Origin: Notospermus geniculatus
Lineage: Eukaryota > Nemertea > Pilidiophora > Heteronemertea > Lineidae
Direction: 5' to 3'
Length of the DNA stretch: 64,000 bases
Assembly (NCBI GenBank): GCA_002633025.1
Contig: NMRB01002096.1
Span: 8,372-72,371 of the forward strand
Shown in pieces: positions 1 through 11,638 of the stretch (positions are counted from its first letter, which is position 1; every line of letters begins with the position of its first letter). Both the position numbers and the translations under genes were made by a program. A model generated the notes under the pieces. It was not told the origin of the DNA. It made no database searches and worked only from the letters and a program-made list of their open reading frames with translations.

Positions 1-631
1 GGTGAATGTCCCAACTAGTGAGGCTTCGCAAACTTGACGAAATACAAAAGTCGACTCTATCCATTTTCAGATGGTGGCGCCACAATACCGCCGCTGCGAA
101 TGCATCCTTTAACATTTTACATACATTAATTCCTGATGAGGCATGATGGGACATCATCATGCACCAACATCCAACCTAATTCGCCCTCATTAAAATTTGT
201 CTGGAGAGGGAGTTATAAGACCTCTAATTCACCTTTAACTGCCACGCAACGTCTCCTTGTTTGTGAACGACTCCAAATCACTGCTAAGCGTCTCTGTTTT
301 GTTGATGAACATCTTTCTTTTGCTAAAGAACATCTTTGTTTCTAAAAGCACGTCTCTGATTTTGTAACCTACGTCTCTGTTTTGTCAACGGTTCTACGTT
401 TTGCGGATATAACCGCCCATACCCTACTCCACGACTCGGTGGATTCACAGGTCATCTTTACCGCCATGGAGTTGATCAACGAATAGCCCTCCGCAAAAAT
501 TACGTCAGTATGGTCCGAGTTTGCACCAAACGGCCTAGAGTACTATATGAGGAATAAATTAACCAAATTGATTTGAAATGCGCAACAAAAGAAGATTAAA
601 TCGAACTTCGTGGAGCGGTTTTTTATTCAGT
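1..631. other. No recognisable gene
   Basis: AT-rich sequence with short open frames on both strands, none resembling a known family and none with convincing splice context. Nothing is supported here. Confidence 0.6.
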
Positions 632-727
632 TTACGGTACCGTAAGTTGGTTACGGTACGGAAAGTTTGTGAATACAAATTGGTAGATATTTACGGTACC
701 GTAAAATAGTACTTTACGGTACCGTAA
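632..727. repeat. Cluster of 14-bp palindromes
   Basis: The perfect palindrome TTACGGTACCGTAA occurs at 632-645, 691-704 and 714-727, with a degenerate copy at 651-664. The spacing is irregular. It could be a small repeat or a protein-binding cluster; nothing around it decides which. Confidence 0.7.
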
Positions 728-1178
728 CTAAAAAAATATACGAATTTTTGTGAATAAGGTCCCTGAATCGGACAAAATCCGTGTGCCAATGCTTAAAATC
801 CTTCTTTTGCTTTTTTCTCAAAACGGCGCTTGATTTGAGGACATGCCAACAAACAACTGTCAACAAACCCCGCGAGCCATTCGCTTTAACCTACTTTACT
901 CTCTCTTATGACTTTGTTGTTCTTGACTATTTCGTCCCATGTGTCGGTAGTGGCATTTGGTATCTTCCAATTGGCGTGTGTCTCGGTTGGAAAATCAGAA
1001 GACTGTAAAAAAGGTGACTGAGAATTACACATGCGAAACATTCTCAAATTTCCTTCATTAGCATTTCACGAACCACACGGAGCATAGTTGGTTAAAATGC
1101 GATCAAGCACCGTTTTCCAAACTCCCAACCAAATCAGATGGAGAATAGCACACAATGAGTGAACAGGAAATGATCTAC

Positions 1179-1340
1179 CTCACATATCAACTTATAAATA
1201 TCAGCCACATCGTCCTCGAAGTTGCCTGTATCTCCATCGGATGAGAAGCAGACGGCAAGGTTTCTCGCATAATTCGTCAAATTTTCGTAGGTTTCAAATG
1301 CATTTGGTGGACAGGTTGATTTGTCGAAGTTTCCATCTAT
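1179..1340 (-). CDS. Probable downstream exon of an M13 (neprilysin-like) metallopeptidase
   Basis: A 162-bp segment (54 codons) begins after a CTTTGACAG acceptor and ends at a GAG|GTAGAT donor, with no stop in the frame used. The reading contains FETYENLTNYARNL followed by NFEDDVADIYKLICE. This resembles the part of M13 N-terminal domains where a helix with YxxYxxxxAxxL is followed by a conserved DVxxIxxFE segment. Length and phase (0-0) fit an internal exon, and it is in frame with the exon candidate at 1452-1650. Assignment rests on pattern similarity only. The catalytic HExxH exon would lie beyond the left edge of the window. Confidence 0.45.
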
Positions 1341-1451
1341 CTGTCAAAGGAGAAACAATTAATATTAAGAAGCAGAGGAGATGGTTTGGCTTTTGAATGA
1401 AAACATCATTTGCAAATTAAGCTCATGAAGGTTGGCCGTTTTATCCTTTAC

Positions 1452-1650
1452 CTGGAACACTGCTTTAAAAGGCTGGCCTGGTTTTGGAGTATACAACCTC
1501 ACCCAACGAGTCAGGAATACCGGGGTGACGAGATCGGTGAGGACGTACTGCAAGGCTTTGTCAAGATCGAACTTGTTTCTTTGAAAATAAGCCGGCCCTG
1601 GAATTATCAAAGGTGATACGAGTGTCGGTCGCAAGGTGGATTCCAAACTC
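1452..1650 (-). CDS. Possible internal exon of the same M13 peptidase gene
   Basis: This 199-bp open segment lies between an ATTGACTTAG acceptor and a TTCCAG|GTAAAG donor. It ends on a codon boundary, so it joins in phase to the exon at 1179-1340. It needs two bases from the preceding exon, whereas the first exon (15562-16084) supplies one. At least one intermediate exon is therefore missing, or this call is wrong. The translation includes IIPGPAYFQRNKFDLDKALQ, loosely like the M13 segment after the DxRNS motif. Weak similarity, consistent splicing. Confidence 0.35.
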
Positions 1651-2599
1651 CTAAGTCAATAGAGAACTATGCTGTACATTTGTCTCCTCGCTAGGTACTA
1701 GGTTTCAAATCATCAGTCGACCCGCAAATATCATTTTCTACGGCAGATTTATTTTGCGCGCGGGAAAATAATAGGCGATCGGGGTCCTCGACGAGGCTCC
1801 TCGAGTACCTCATTCGAGAAACCGGACACCTCGCACAAAAGTGCGTTTATCGAGGAGACCGTTCACATTCAACCACGTAAACCATACATCAGTATTTAGC
1901 TAAGACATTGAGCTTCCCATTAGTGTAATTTATTTTGGAATAATGCAAACGAGTGAAGAGAAATCGTTTGAGAAATTTCGTCCTCCGCACAGAATTGGAG
2001 GTCACTTGGAGTAAGCGTTGTTAAAAACATCGCCATAACTCCATAAATACTTCCTGCATAAAACCAGCAAAACTGAATGGAAGGAGAAACTATCAATCTC
2101 CAATCTGTATTAATTTCATACATCGGCATGGTATTCCAAGTTTTTGTACGCAGTTTGAACAGCAGTAGGTAACGATTCTCGCAGCCATAAACCTGGTTCC
2201 TTGGCGGCCGACGTGGCGCTGACTGACGATTCGACCAGTCAGCGCCACCGTCGGAGCCCATGGAACCAGTTAGCCAATGGATAAAGCGAAAGAGATTTCT
2301 TGAAAATGTGGTTCTGTTTCGGGGTGATTGTCAACCCCTCAGACATGCGTGCATAAAACCACGCTTCGCATGTGGATTCTTCTATGTTATAACAACCCGA
2401 ACGACCTAAGCATAAGTTTCAAAATACTATTCCAAGAAAGTGTACGCACTTTGAAGAACGCCTGTTTTCGAAAACACAAGGGCCCGTATGCACCACTGTG
2501 GCTTAAAGCTGAACTAGATCGTTAAAAGCAGCGCATGGGAGGTTTTAAAAAATAAGCCGCGCCATCGCGCGGCGTAAATGTCAAACAAGTGCCCATCCG

Positions 2600-2787
2600 C
2601 CATGTTTCGAACGCCCGTCCGCCATGTTTTGAATGTCTCTCCAAACCCAATAGACTTCCAATGTCGGTGGTGGCGCCAGTGTATTCCAAATCCAATCGGC
2701 GAAGGAGTCGCATCAGTGGGCTCGTATGCAAGTACACGGACATTGTACAGGGCAGTACATGAGGCATCAATGAAGGCATCACGATCA
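2600..2787 (-). other. Exon-like open segment, unrecognised
   Basis: A TTTTGTTTGCAG acceptor at about 2788 is followed on the minus strand by an open frame reading DRDAFIDASCTALYNVRVLA. It lies within the M13 intron, but its phase does not fit the first M13 exon and I see no clear donor. It may be an exon of the same gene, of another gene, or chance. Confidence 0.2.
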
Positions 2788-2814
2788 CTGCAAACAAAAC
2801 AAAATAAACATTAG

Positions 2815-4123
2815 TTAGAAGGATAAAACGAGAAATAGGCTACACGCAGGCATTACGAAAATAAAAATTGAACTTTCAGTACTTTCGGACTGGGAGCGGG
2901 CCGGAACTTTCCATACGCCAGCATTGTTGGAATGCACTAACAAAGAAGGGCGAGGCCAAAGACAATTGAGAAGGTCTAGCAGGTCTAGCAATTGCGAGCA
3001 GTTTTTCTCCCACTTTTATAAACATTTTTCAAACTTTGAAACTGGAAATGTGTTGTTCACCAAATGGAGCTTGTCCGTATAACAGCCGATTCTGGAATTT
3101 TTAAGTAGATGTCCGCGAAATTCAAGAAATAGAGAAAATTATGTGGAGTAAAAGCTAAACTTTGTTAATTATAAACATAATTAGCATATTTTTTAAAAAT
3201 CTGCGGTTATACCGACATGCACCAGGTATGGCTGCGTCTTTTCCAACAGAGTTTGCTTCGGTGCGACATAGCATGTTGACGGAAAATTGCTCAAGGAATT
3301 TTTTCCGGCCTTTCCAACAAAGTCATTTTTCTGGGCAATCCGGAACTAGGATCCAGTTATTTAGGGTGAAAGTTCACTTAGATGCTTCATACGTAACGTA
3401 CCGTACCAGAAATGTTTTTGTAATCATTGCTATCAATGAATTATCACGAGTTTAAGTTGGGCAGTTCGGCGTCACGCAATGGGTATAGATCGACCTTAAG
3501 CTGAAATTGAGCTTAAGTCTAACTTAAGTTCGAACTTAACTTGAAGTCGGTATGCACCAACTTTCCCAAATCCTCGGTCCGCTCCTGCCATCAATGTCAA
3601 CATGGAGGTTAGTTGTGGATGCTCTTGATCCATTGCACAGGGGAGTATCCAGAAGGAGTAATCCGGGACCAGAATAACCCACTATCCCGATGAGGAATTT
3701 CAGAAATGGTTTGGTTTTGCCAGGGAGAATATTCTCCAAATCTTGCAGTTTAGATTGAGCGCGAGATAGGCCTATCTCCAAATTCTGACAAGAAATTTGC
3801 ATTGTCTCCCACCTGTGAGCCTGATAGCGAAACCTGTGTTGCCCACAATAGGCCTAGCTGATCCGTTACGAGTCAAGGCTTGAGTTTAAGTTGAGAAACT
3901 CAAATGAACTGCGAGCTTAACAGTGAAACCTGTTACGCGTCAAGGCTTAAGTTATAGCTATCGAAGTGGCTATTTATCAAGCCCGGCTCGCTGAACAGTA
4001 CGCAAAATTGGGCTTAAACGTCGAGCTGGCCGTATTTCCCGAACCAGGTGATAAATACTCTACCACTGTCTTCATTGTGTTGATTGGCACATTGCAAAGA
4101 TGTTGTAGTCCATAGGCTTATGT
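2815..4123. other. Intergenic or intronic sequence without a supported gene
   Basis: Low-complexity TTAAG-rich stretches (3490-3545, 3880-3960) and small open frames only. The TTAAG-rich words recur at 10390-10560, suggesting remnants of a small dispersed repeat. Confidence 0.4.
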
Positions 4124-4214
4124 AACTTTGTGGCCATTTTTGGAACAGTCTGGGAAATAGTGATTTTCTTGTGGCAAACTTAACGTAGATTCAGAAAAAC
4201 ATTGTTGCCATTTT

Positions 4215-4810
4215 TTCAACCTGCGCTTTCTGGCCGCCATCTTGGATTTCAAGATGGCCACCATTCCCTACATTTATCTGCTAATAACTCAAAACCTATT
4301 GTACATATGAATATGATTTTGATGGCTATACCCAGGTATTGGGGGGCAAGGAATCTGATGGTAACGGTAAAAAGTTCGAAAAATGGCGGCCATCTTGGAT
4401 TTCAAGATGGCCGCCATTCTCTACCTTTACATGTATCTGCTAATAACTCAAAAACTATTGTACACATGAAGATGATTTTGATGGCTATACCCAGGTTTTT
4501 GGGGTCGAGGAATCTGATGGTGACGGTAAAAAATTCAAAAATGGCGGCCATCTTGGATTTCAAGATGGCCGCCATTCTCTACATTTATCTGCTAATAACT
4601 CAAAAACTATTGTACACATGAAGATGATTTTGATGGCTATACCCAGGTTTTTGGGGTCGAGGAATCTGATGGTGACGGTATAAAATTCGAAAAATGGCGG
4701 CCATCTTGGATTTCAAGATGGCCGCCATTCTCTATCTTTATCTGCTAATAACTCAAAAACTATTGTACATATGAAGATGATTTTGATGGCTATACCCAGG
4801 TTTTGGGATC
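4215..4810 (+). repeat. Tandem array, ~155-bp units with a 16-bp-stem hairpin
   Basis: Four units start their hairpin near 4225, 4382, 4541 and 4693. Each carries the inverted pair AATGGCGGCCATCTTG / CAAGATGGCCGCCATT and then a shared stretch with CTGCTAATAACTCAAAAACT. The open frame running through it is a by-product of the repeat and not a gene. Confidence 0.85.
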
Positions 4811-5633
4811 GAGGAATCTGATGGTAACATTTCTGCTTATACCTTGATAATTATACGGTATACATGGTGATTTTGATGGCTATACATAGATGCCATGTTC
4901 CCGGAACGCCGCGACGCGGCCAATCTGCGAAGCAAACTGACGTCAAATGTGGAACACCGCTGGATATGGTTATGTATTTTTCGAGAATGGTGCTGACTCA
5001 AGCCGAGCGTGGTGGAACATCACGACGTGCGCTTTCTGCACATGCGTATCCTCCCCAATGTGGACCCGGGCAGGCTCGAACGAACCACGACTCGGACCAT
5101 GGAGAGGTACACTCCTCCATGGTTCGGGTGTCCACATCCCATCATTCTATGCCAAGCCACTGTTGTCGACGTTAACAATTAATCCACATATAGGCCTAGG
5201 CCTACTCATACATGTAGGCCTATCTCAAGTGGCGCCCAGAGGCCTGAACCAACAATATGACTGGTTCCGATTCCTCTGGATTTTCAGGGTCTACGAATCC
5301 GATGGTGATAATAAAATTCCCAACAAAATGGTGGCCATCTTGAAATCCAATATGGCCGCCATTCAGGACACATTTTTGTTGACAATTTTAAACTATGCAT
5401 ACGATGATAATTTTGATGGCTGTATCTGTAGGTTTTCAGGGTCGAGGAATCCGATGGTGACGGCAAAATTGCCGAAAAATGGCGGCCATCTTGTATTTTT
5501 TAGATGACATTTCGGGTGGTACCTAAAAACGTATTGCAATGATTTTGACGGCCACACTAAAATTTCCATTTTATGGCATGTTTTACTTTGTAATGTTTTA
5601 CTTTGTATGAGATGTTTTACTTTGTGGGTTCGA

Positions 5634-5692
5634 ATCTGGTAGGAAGCAATGTCTTTCACCTTAGAGGCCCGACTTCTATTTCATATTTTACT
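5634..5692 (+). repeat. 3' part of a tRNA-derived SINE
   Basis: GGGTTCGAATCTGG (a Pol III B-box-like sequence) is followed by a tail with TTTCACCTTAGA. The same order of B box and tail occurs in the fuller SINE at 55213-55345. The A-box half is missing here. Confidence 0.5.
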
Positions 5693-6468
5693 TTGTAATT
5701 GGTTTTATACATTGTACCATACTGCATTCCTACTTCGGTGATCAATCAAGCTTTCAAATTCACTCAATTAATCAGTATTATGAAATATAATTTGTGATGA
5801 ATTGGCAAATGACTCCCCTCCCTCGCAGTGACACAGCTCATGCCGACAAGACTGGCTTCAGCTTATCATCATTCCGCTCCCATTTAAGCTTCGTATGGTC
5901 AAGTCGAGATGGATGCAATACAAGATCCTGCTCTCAAATGTTTCACTGCAAGTGTGCCCTCATAACGAGCTGCTGCCAGTCACCTTCATAAGTCGGGAGA
6001 TTTTCTACTATCTTCTCGCTGCCGGCAGAAGAGCTGCCATCTGATTTCGTCTGACCTATGGAAGATATAACATCCTAGTGTGGAATAAGGAGGACAGATA
6101 TTCAATACGGCATGCATGACCTCTTCCCTTGTTGTTCCCCAATTCGTAAATGTGTTATTGCTGAGATGACATGGGGCTTTGCATTCAAAAGTGGTTTAGG
6201 CAAGTTGGCTTCCCTTTACCATTGATGTGACCAGTATAGTATCTAGCCATTTGTGACCCATCACATCAAATCAGGTATTAAGTCGCTCTGAAGTTGGCAG
6301 GTTGAGACCAACGTTTTGTCAATTTCAGTAGGTCTCAGCTTATTGTGTGTCTTTTGTAAAATCTGAGTGATGGAATTTCTTCCTTTATCTCCTGGAGTTA
6401 TTTTGGTTCATCCTGGTTCACATCTTGTGCGACTTAGTACCTGACTTGATGTGAAGGGTAACATTTAA

Positions 6469-6674
6469 AGGAGCACAGTATTGGATCTCAAATGCGTTAT
6501 TTGACTGCCGACGTAGAGGGAGCCACCTAGCGGCAGTAAGGCGAACTACAAAAATGCGCATTACAAAATGTACGCAGTAAATCGGGTCATTCGCCGAAAC
6601 GTAGTTAGTCCCTCGAGTTGAAGAGTGGCGCGGTGGCGCCGGCTGTCGAGAAAAAGTGGCAATACCGTGCTCCT
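6469..6674. mobile_element. 206-bp TTAA-type MITE
   Basis: Bounded by TTAA at 6465-6468 and 6675-6678. Terminal inverted repeats are AGGAGCACAGTATTG and CAATACCGTGCTCCT, with one mismatch. The target duplication fits piggyBac or Kolobok superfamilies. It has no coding capacity. Confidence 0.8.
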
Positions 6675-7096
6675 TTAATATTGTATTGTATTGTAGTCCT
6701 ATTGCGGAGCGGCTGTAAAAGGCAGGGGACCAGTGTTGCACAGTAAAAATGGTGGACATTCTTGTTTCATCACTTATATGTGAAGGTTGACGCATTGTGA
6801 TACCTTTACTAACCCTTCATTAGGTAAGGTAATATACTTCAACTCATTCTTTTATGTGTAGAAACAATTTCAGGTGGAGAGCCAGGTGGACTTTATTTGC
6901 ACTATTAAGTACAAAAGGTTTTGGTGCCTAATCCTCTTCGGATTATCATGCTGATGCATGAAAGGGGCGTCCTGAGTTGCACAATCCTGGCGTTTGGTCC
7001 CTAGAGACCCCTAAAGTTAGGGTACTGGAAATAAAAAAGGGGTCAAAAATATGATATCATCAGATCATATCAATATTGGTGTCAATATGTAGGTCT

Positions 7097-7570
7097 GTGA
7101 GTGTACTTCAAGGAAATGTGCATCCCAAAGCCAGATCAGGTCCTTGTTCCCCTACAAAAGGGGTTAAAAATGGGAAAATGCCAAATACAAATTTGACCCC
7201 TTGCCATTGGCTTCAGAGGCAACTTCGGCCGATAAAAGTTGATTAGTTCCACTCACCTATTAAGTAGTACCAACATTTTGATACCCATCTTGACACCGTG
7301 ATCTCTTCGGGTATACTCACACTCGCAATTTTGACCTGTTTTGACCCTTAAGGACCTTGGGCCAAAGTAACCATGTCAAGATGGGTATCAAAATGGAGGT
7401 ATTACTTATTTGAGTGGAATTGATCAACTTTTATCTGCTGAAGTTGCCCCTGAAGCCAATGGCAAAAGGGGTCGCCAAGTTGGATTTTTCCCTTTTAACC
7501 CCTTTTGTAGGGGCCCACAGGCCAAATCTGACTTTGGGGTGCATATTTTCTTGAAGTACACTCACACACT
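7097..7570. repeat. Long inverted repeat (hairpin)
   Basis: The left arm, about 7097-7280, is repeated in inverse order at about 7375-7570, with a ~95-bp spacer. Matching words include GTACTTCAAGGAAATGTGCA against its diverged complement and the pair around CCTACAAAAGGGGTT. It sits inside the larger foldback element. Confidence 0.75.
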
Positions 7571-7619
7571 ACTGGCCGAGGACATGGTGGAGGCTAATTA
7601 TAATCAAAAATGTGTCCTG

Positions 7620-8275
7620 AATAGCGGCCACCCTGGATTTCAAGATGGCCGCCATTTTTGGCAATTCTGTAATCACCATTGGATTCCCCGACCCTGAAAA
7701 CCCAGGTATAGCCATCAAAATTATCATCTTATGCCATATAGTTCTTAAATTATAATCATAATAGTGTGTCCTGAAAGGCGGCCATATTGGATTGGAAAAT
7801 GCCCGCCATTTTGTTGCCCATTTTTCCCATCACCATCGGATTCCTAGACCCTGAAAGCCTAGGTATAGTCATCAAAATCACCTTGGTATGCCGTATAATT
7901 TTCAAGGTATACGCAGAAATGTGTCCTGAATGGCGGCCATTTTGAAATCCAAGATGGCCGCCATTTTTCGAATTTTTTAGCGTTACCATCAGATTCCTCG
8001 ACCCCAAAAACCTGGTTATAGCCATCAAAATCATCTTCATGTGTACAACAGTTCTTGAGTTATTAGCAGATAAAGGTAGAGAATGGCGGCCATCTTGAAA
8101 TCCAAGATGGCCGCCATTTTTCGAACTTTTTACCGTTACCATCAGATTCCCCTCCCCCCAAAACCTGGGTATAGCCATCAAAATAATCTTCATGTGTACA
8201 ATAGTTTTTGAGTTATTAGCAGATAAATGTAGAGAATGGCGGCCATCTTGAAATCCAAGATGGCCGCCATTTTTA
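7620..8275 (-). repeat. Right-arm array of the foldback element
   Basis: About five units inverted relative to 4215-4810, each with the CAAGATGGCCGCCATT hairpin. The open frame on the minus strand here is repeat-derived. Confidence 0.8.
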
Positions 8276-9485
8276 GCTCACTGGGGTGAGCTATTACGAT
8301 GGTGCAGCGTCCGTCGTCCGTCGTCGTCCGTCGTCGTCGTCGTCGTTGTCCGTTAGCAGGGCACGTTTCGTAACCGCTGGAGCTATTGATCTGAAACTTG
8401 GTACATATATACCCCTAGGTCTGATGACCCACGACACCAAGTTTCGGTCCGATCCGACTCTCAGTTTGGCCACCAGGTGGCGGAAACCAAAAACACAAAA
8501 AGTACAATAACTCCTGAACTAATGACTAGATCATCTTCAAATTTTTATCATAGGTGTAGCTAATAAGGATACATAACATATATAACGGGTTTTTGATTTG
8601 ACCTACTTTTCAAGGTCACAGAGGTCAAAGTTCGACAAAAGTGACGAACCTGCCACAGTTTGTCATTATTTCACCGAGCAACTTCATATCTTGCATAAAC
8701 ATGCATTGGAGGGCTACCTTAAAAAATACCAAGTTTCGGCCCGATTCGACATCCAATATGGCCGCCAGGTGGCGTAACCTGAAAATCAAGTAAGTGCTAT
8801 TACTCAGGAACGGCTTGACGCAGAGTGCTCAAATTTGATATTTACCTCCATCTAGATGACCTTTACATGCATGTCAAATTTCGGCCTGATTTGACTTCAA
8901 ACATGGCCACCAGGTGGCGTAACCCAAAAATCATCAAAGGGCTGTAACTCAGGAACGCCTTAACCCAAAGCGCTCCAATTTGCTATGTGGCCCCCTGCAG
9001 ATGACCTTTATGTCCATGTGAAGTTTCGGCCCGATCGGACATCCAATATGGCCGCCAGGTGGCGTAAGCCGGAAATCATCAAAGTGCTGTAACTCGGGAA
9101 TGCCTTAACCCAAAGTGCTCCAATGTGCTATGTGGCCCCCTGCAGACGACCTTTATGTCCATGTGAAGTTTCGGCCCGATCAGACATCCAATATGGCCGC
9201 CAGGTGGCGTAACTCGAAAATCATCAAAGTGGTGTAACTCAGGAACGACTTGACCTAAAGCGCTCCAATGTGCTATGTGGTCCCCTGCAGATGACCTTTA
9301 TGTACATGTGAAGTTGCAGCCCGATCGGACATCTCATATGGCCGCCACGTGGCATAACCCAAAAATCATCAAAGTCTTTTCTGGGAATGACTTGACCCAG
9401 ATTGCTCATAACTGATATGTACCTCCCTCTGTCATTAGACTATTATGTCCAACCCAGTGAGCACATGGTCCATGGACCATTTCAT
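8273..9485 (+). repeat. 145-bp-period repeat element, copy 1
   Basis: It begins with TTAGCTCACTGGGGTGAGCT and GTCGTC-rich sequence, and ends with GAGCACATGGTCCATGGACC. It is inserted into the right arm of the foldback element, whose sequence resumes directly afterwards. Internally, TGGCCGCCAGGTGGCG-like motifs start at 8759, 8904, 9049, 9194 and 9339, exactly 145 bp apart. Further copies are at 14163-15345 and 22237-23175 (inverted). Confidence 0.8.
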
Positions 9486-9747
9486 TCGAATTTTTTACCG
9501 TTGCCATCAGATTCCTCGACCCCCAAAACATGGGTATAGCCATCAAAATCATCTTCATGTGTGCAATAGTTTTTGAGTTATTAGCAGGTAAAGGTAGAGA
9601 ATGGCAGCCATCTTTAAATCCAAGATGGCGGCCAAAAAGCGCAGGTTAAAAAAATGGCAACAAGGTTTTTCTGAATCTACGTTAAATTTGCTACAAGAAA
9701 ATCACCATTTCGCAGACTGTTCCAAAAATGGCCACAAAGGTCATTTT

Positions 9748-9836
9748 CGGTACACCGCTGAGGGCGAGGGTTCGATTCCCGTCGGTCATGATGTTTTTTT
9801 TTCATTTTTTTTTCTTTTTTTGTTTTCCTTTTCTTA
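9748..9836 (+). repeat. tRNA-like T-arm followed by T-runs
   Basis: GAGGGTTCGATTCCCGTC is a good B box and is followed by T8 and further T-runs that would terminate Pol III. No A box or cloverleaf is present upstream, so it is best read as a fragment of a tRNA-derived SINE. Confidence 0.4.
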
Positions 9837-10462
9837 GAAAATTATGTTGACTTTTCCAAATTCCTACAAAGAACAACTGGTTAATTATTTTTTCTTTGTG
9901 GTGACACTGATAAAATCGTCTACAGAATCGTTGCATCATCCCGCTGGGCACACCCTGGTGTTCGGACTCGCCGGCAGATTCTCACCCACAAACCACAGCG
10001 GATTAATCTTGAGCCTGACGAATAACCGAGAGTCTGAAGCTAGGCATGCGACTACAGTGTCGAAGATTTGGGTCATCACGCAGAAACAATGGTTGAAAAA
10101 AGGATAAATTGGCATCGGAGACACCCATGTTGCGAGCAATGAAACACCACCACACTGCCGACTTCCCAACCAAACAAGCTGAAGCCATTGCATATTCATG
10201 AGGAGGCGTATCTTTATTACCAGCTCGACGAACAATGCCGAATTTGAAGCTTGCTTGTCAAGCTAGCTCGATAAATAACACTGAATCCACGTACTCCTCA
10301 TCGAGCGGCTTGACAAATAAGACCAAAAGTAGTGCTTATTCATCGAGCGGCTCGATAAATAAACCCGGTCTATAGCTGTACTAATCGGAAGTTAAGAAAT
10401 AACTCAAATGGGCTGCGGCTCAAGTTGGGATAAGCGGAATTTCAGCTTAAGTTAAAGATGCA

Positions 10463-10560
10463 GGGCCCAGTTTCACAAAGAATCTTAAGTCTAAATCAGA
10501 TGGCTTCATTTCAGACTTAAGTTTTTTCTTAGACTTAAGATTCTTTGTGCAACTGGGCCC
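10463..10560. mobile_element. 98-bp palindromic MITE
   Basis: The ends read GGGCCCAGTTTCACAAAG and CTTTGTGCAACTGGGCCC, and the interior is also self-complementary around AATCTTAAGTCTAA. The whole unit could fold as one hairpin. Confidence 0.7.
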
Positions 10561-11638
10561 AGATTAGCTGGAGTTAAGATAAAACTTAGCCTGAACTGGT
10601 GCATACGGGCCACGGTTACCTTTCGATCGATAACTCGGCTAAAACTGAACCGATTTCGATGAAATTTTCGGCAACTTTCGTAGGGAAACATCCATCAGCA
10701 TGTAAACATCACGCCACCTTCAAACGTCTTTAGTGATTGTTTTATAGCGTCTGCTACGCCTACGTCACTGCCTCGCTTTCGTTCAGTGATTTAGCAGTTA
10801 GTACCGCCAAATACCGCGGCTGACACGTCGTGGCGCTGTTCATACCTTTGCGGGTCGACTGTCATTGTCCTGTTCAGGACACCCTTAGGTAGAGTGTTGT
10901 ACGCGAGCCATTTGTTTTTCGGATGCAGGCACAGATTGACAGAGGGATATTCATGGTGTTCATATTAAGGGTATTGGTAAACAGAGAAATACAGAAATGA
11001 AGAAATCGAGTACTCCCACGATCGATTAGTTGGACCTATGCCTTTCTGCATCTGTTCAGTATGGGCAGTTATTGCCGCGAATAAAGACAAGCATAGTAGG
11101 TCATCATGCAGAACATCACCTGCGTCAAAGAAACCTGGATTGATTATATGTTTTGTATCAGCACAGGCAGCATATGACCCCCCCCCCCCCGGACATTCCG
11201 GAGCACAAACGAGACAATTGTGTCAAAGGTCTGAAGGACATTGGAGCTGTGAACCATGAGGCGTAGTTCAGGGTCCTGGCTTCGATCCTTCGCTCATTTG
11301 TGGTCACCGAGTGGTAGTCCAAGTCAAAACTTTGAGAATCATAACCATAAATTACACAGCCACACAACCATTCGCTTCATTCTGAACAACTTAAAGTGGT
11401 TCAGAATTGAACCCACAACCCACGCACTACACCATACTGACAATAATAAGAGTACAAGAATCGAACTATGACACGACTAAACCAGCTACCTAGAGGTGTA
11501 GTGAGGTTGATATTCAGCGTAAATCATGAAATGACGGATAGCCTCGAACTACACGTAGGCCTACAGCTCCTAAGTCCTTGAGAATTTACTATGGGTCCCT
11601 TTTGAAAAGTTGTAGGGAATAGTCTTGTCTCCCTATTA

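Larger units (their letters stand above)
4124..9745. mobile_element. Large foldback element built from hairpin repeats
   Basis: The sequence from about 4124 (ACTTTGTGGCCATTTTTGGA) returns as its reverse complement ending near 9745, followed inwards on both sides by matching sequence and by arrays of a ~155-bp unit. Left-arm units run 4215-4810; right-arm units run 7620-8275 and 9486-9660. Each unit holds a hairpin of AATGGCGGCCATCTTG, five bases, then its complement. The right arm is interrupted by a separate repeat at 8273-9485. The centre contains a TTAA-type MITE, a SINE tail and another hairpin. No transposase is visible, so class is unknown. Confidence 0.75.

Noticed and set aside
4202-4621. 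139-codon plus-strand frame with repeated HLGFQDGRHSL phrases
   Set aside because: It is the hairpin repeat array read through; the same happens on the opposite strand at 7756-8193.
4215-4810. CRISPR-like array
   Set aside because: Regular spacing, but the genome is eukaryotic and the 'spacers' are also repeated; it is a tandem repeat.
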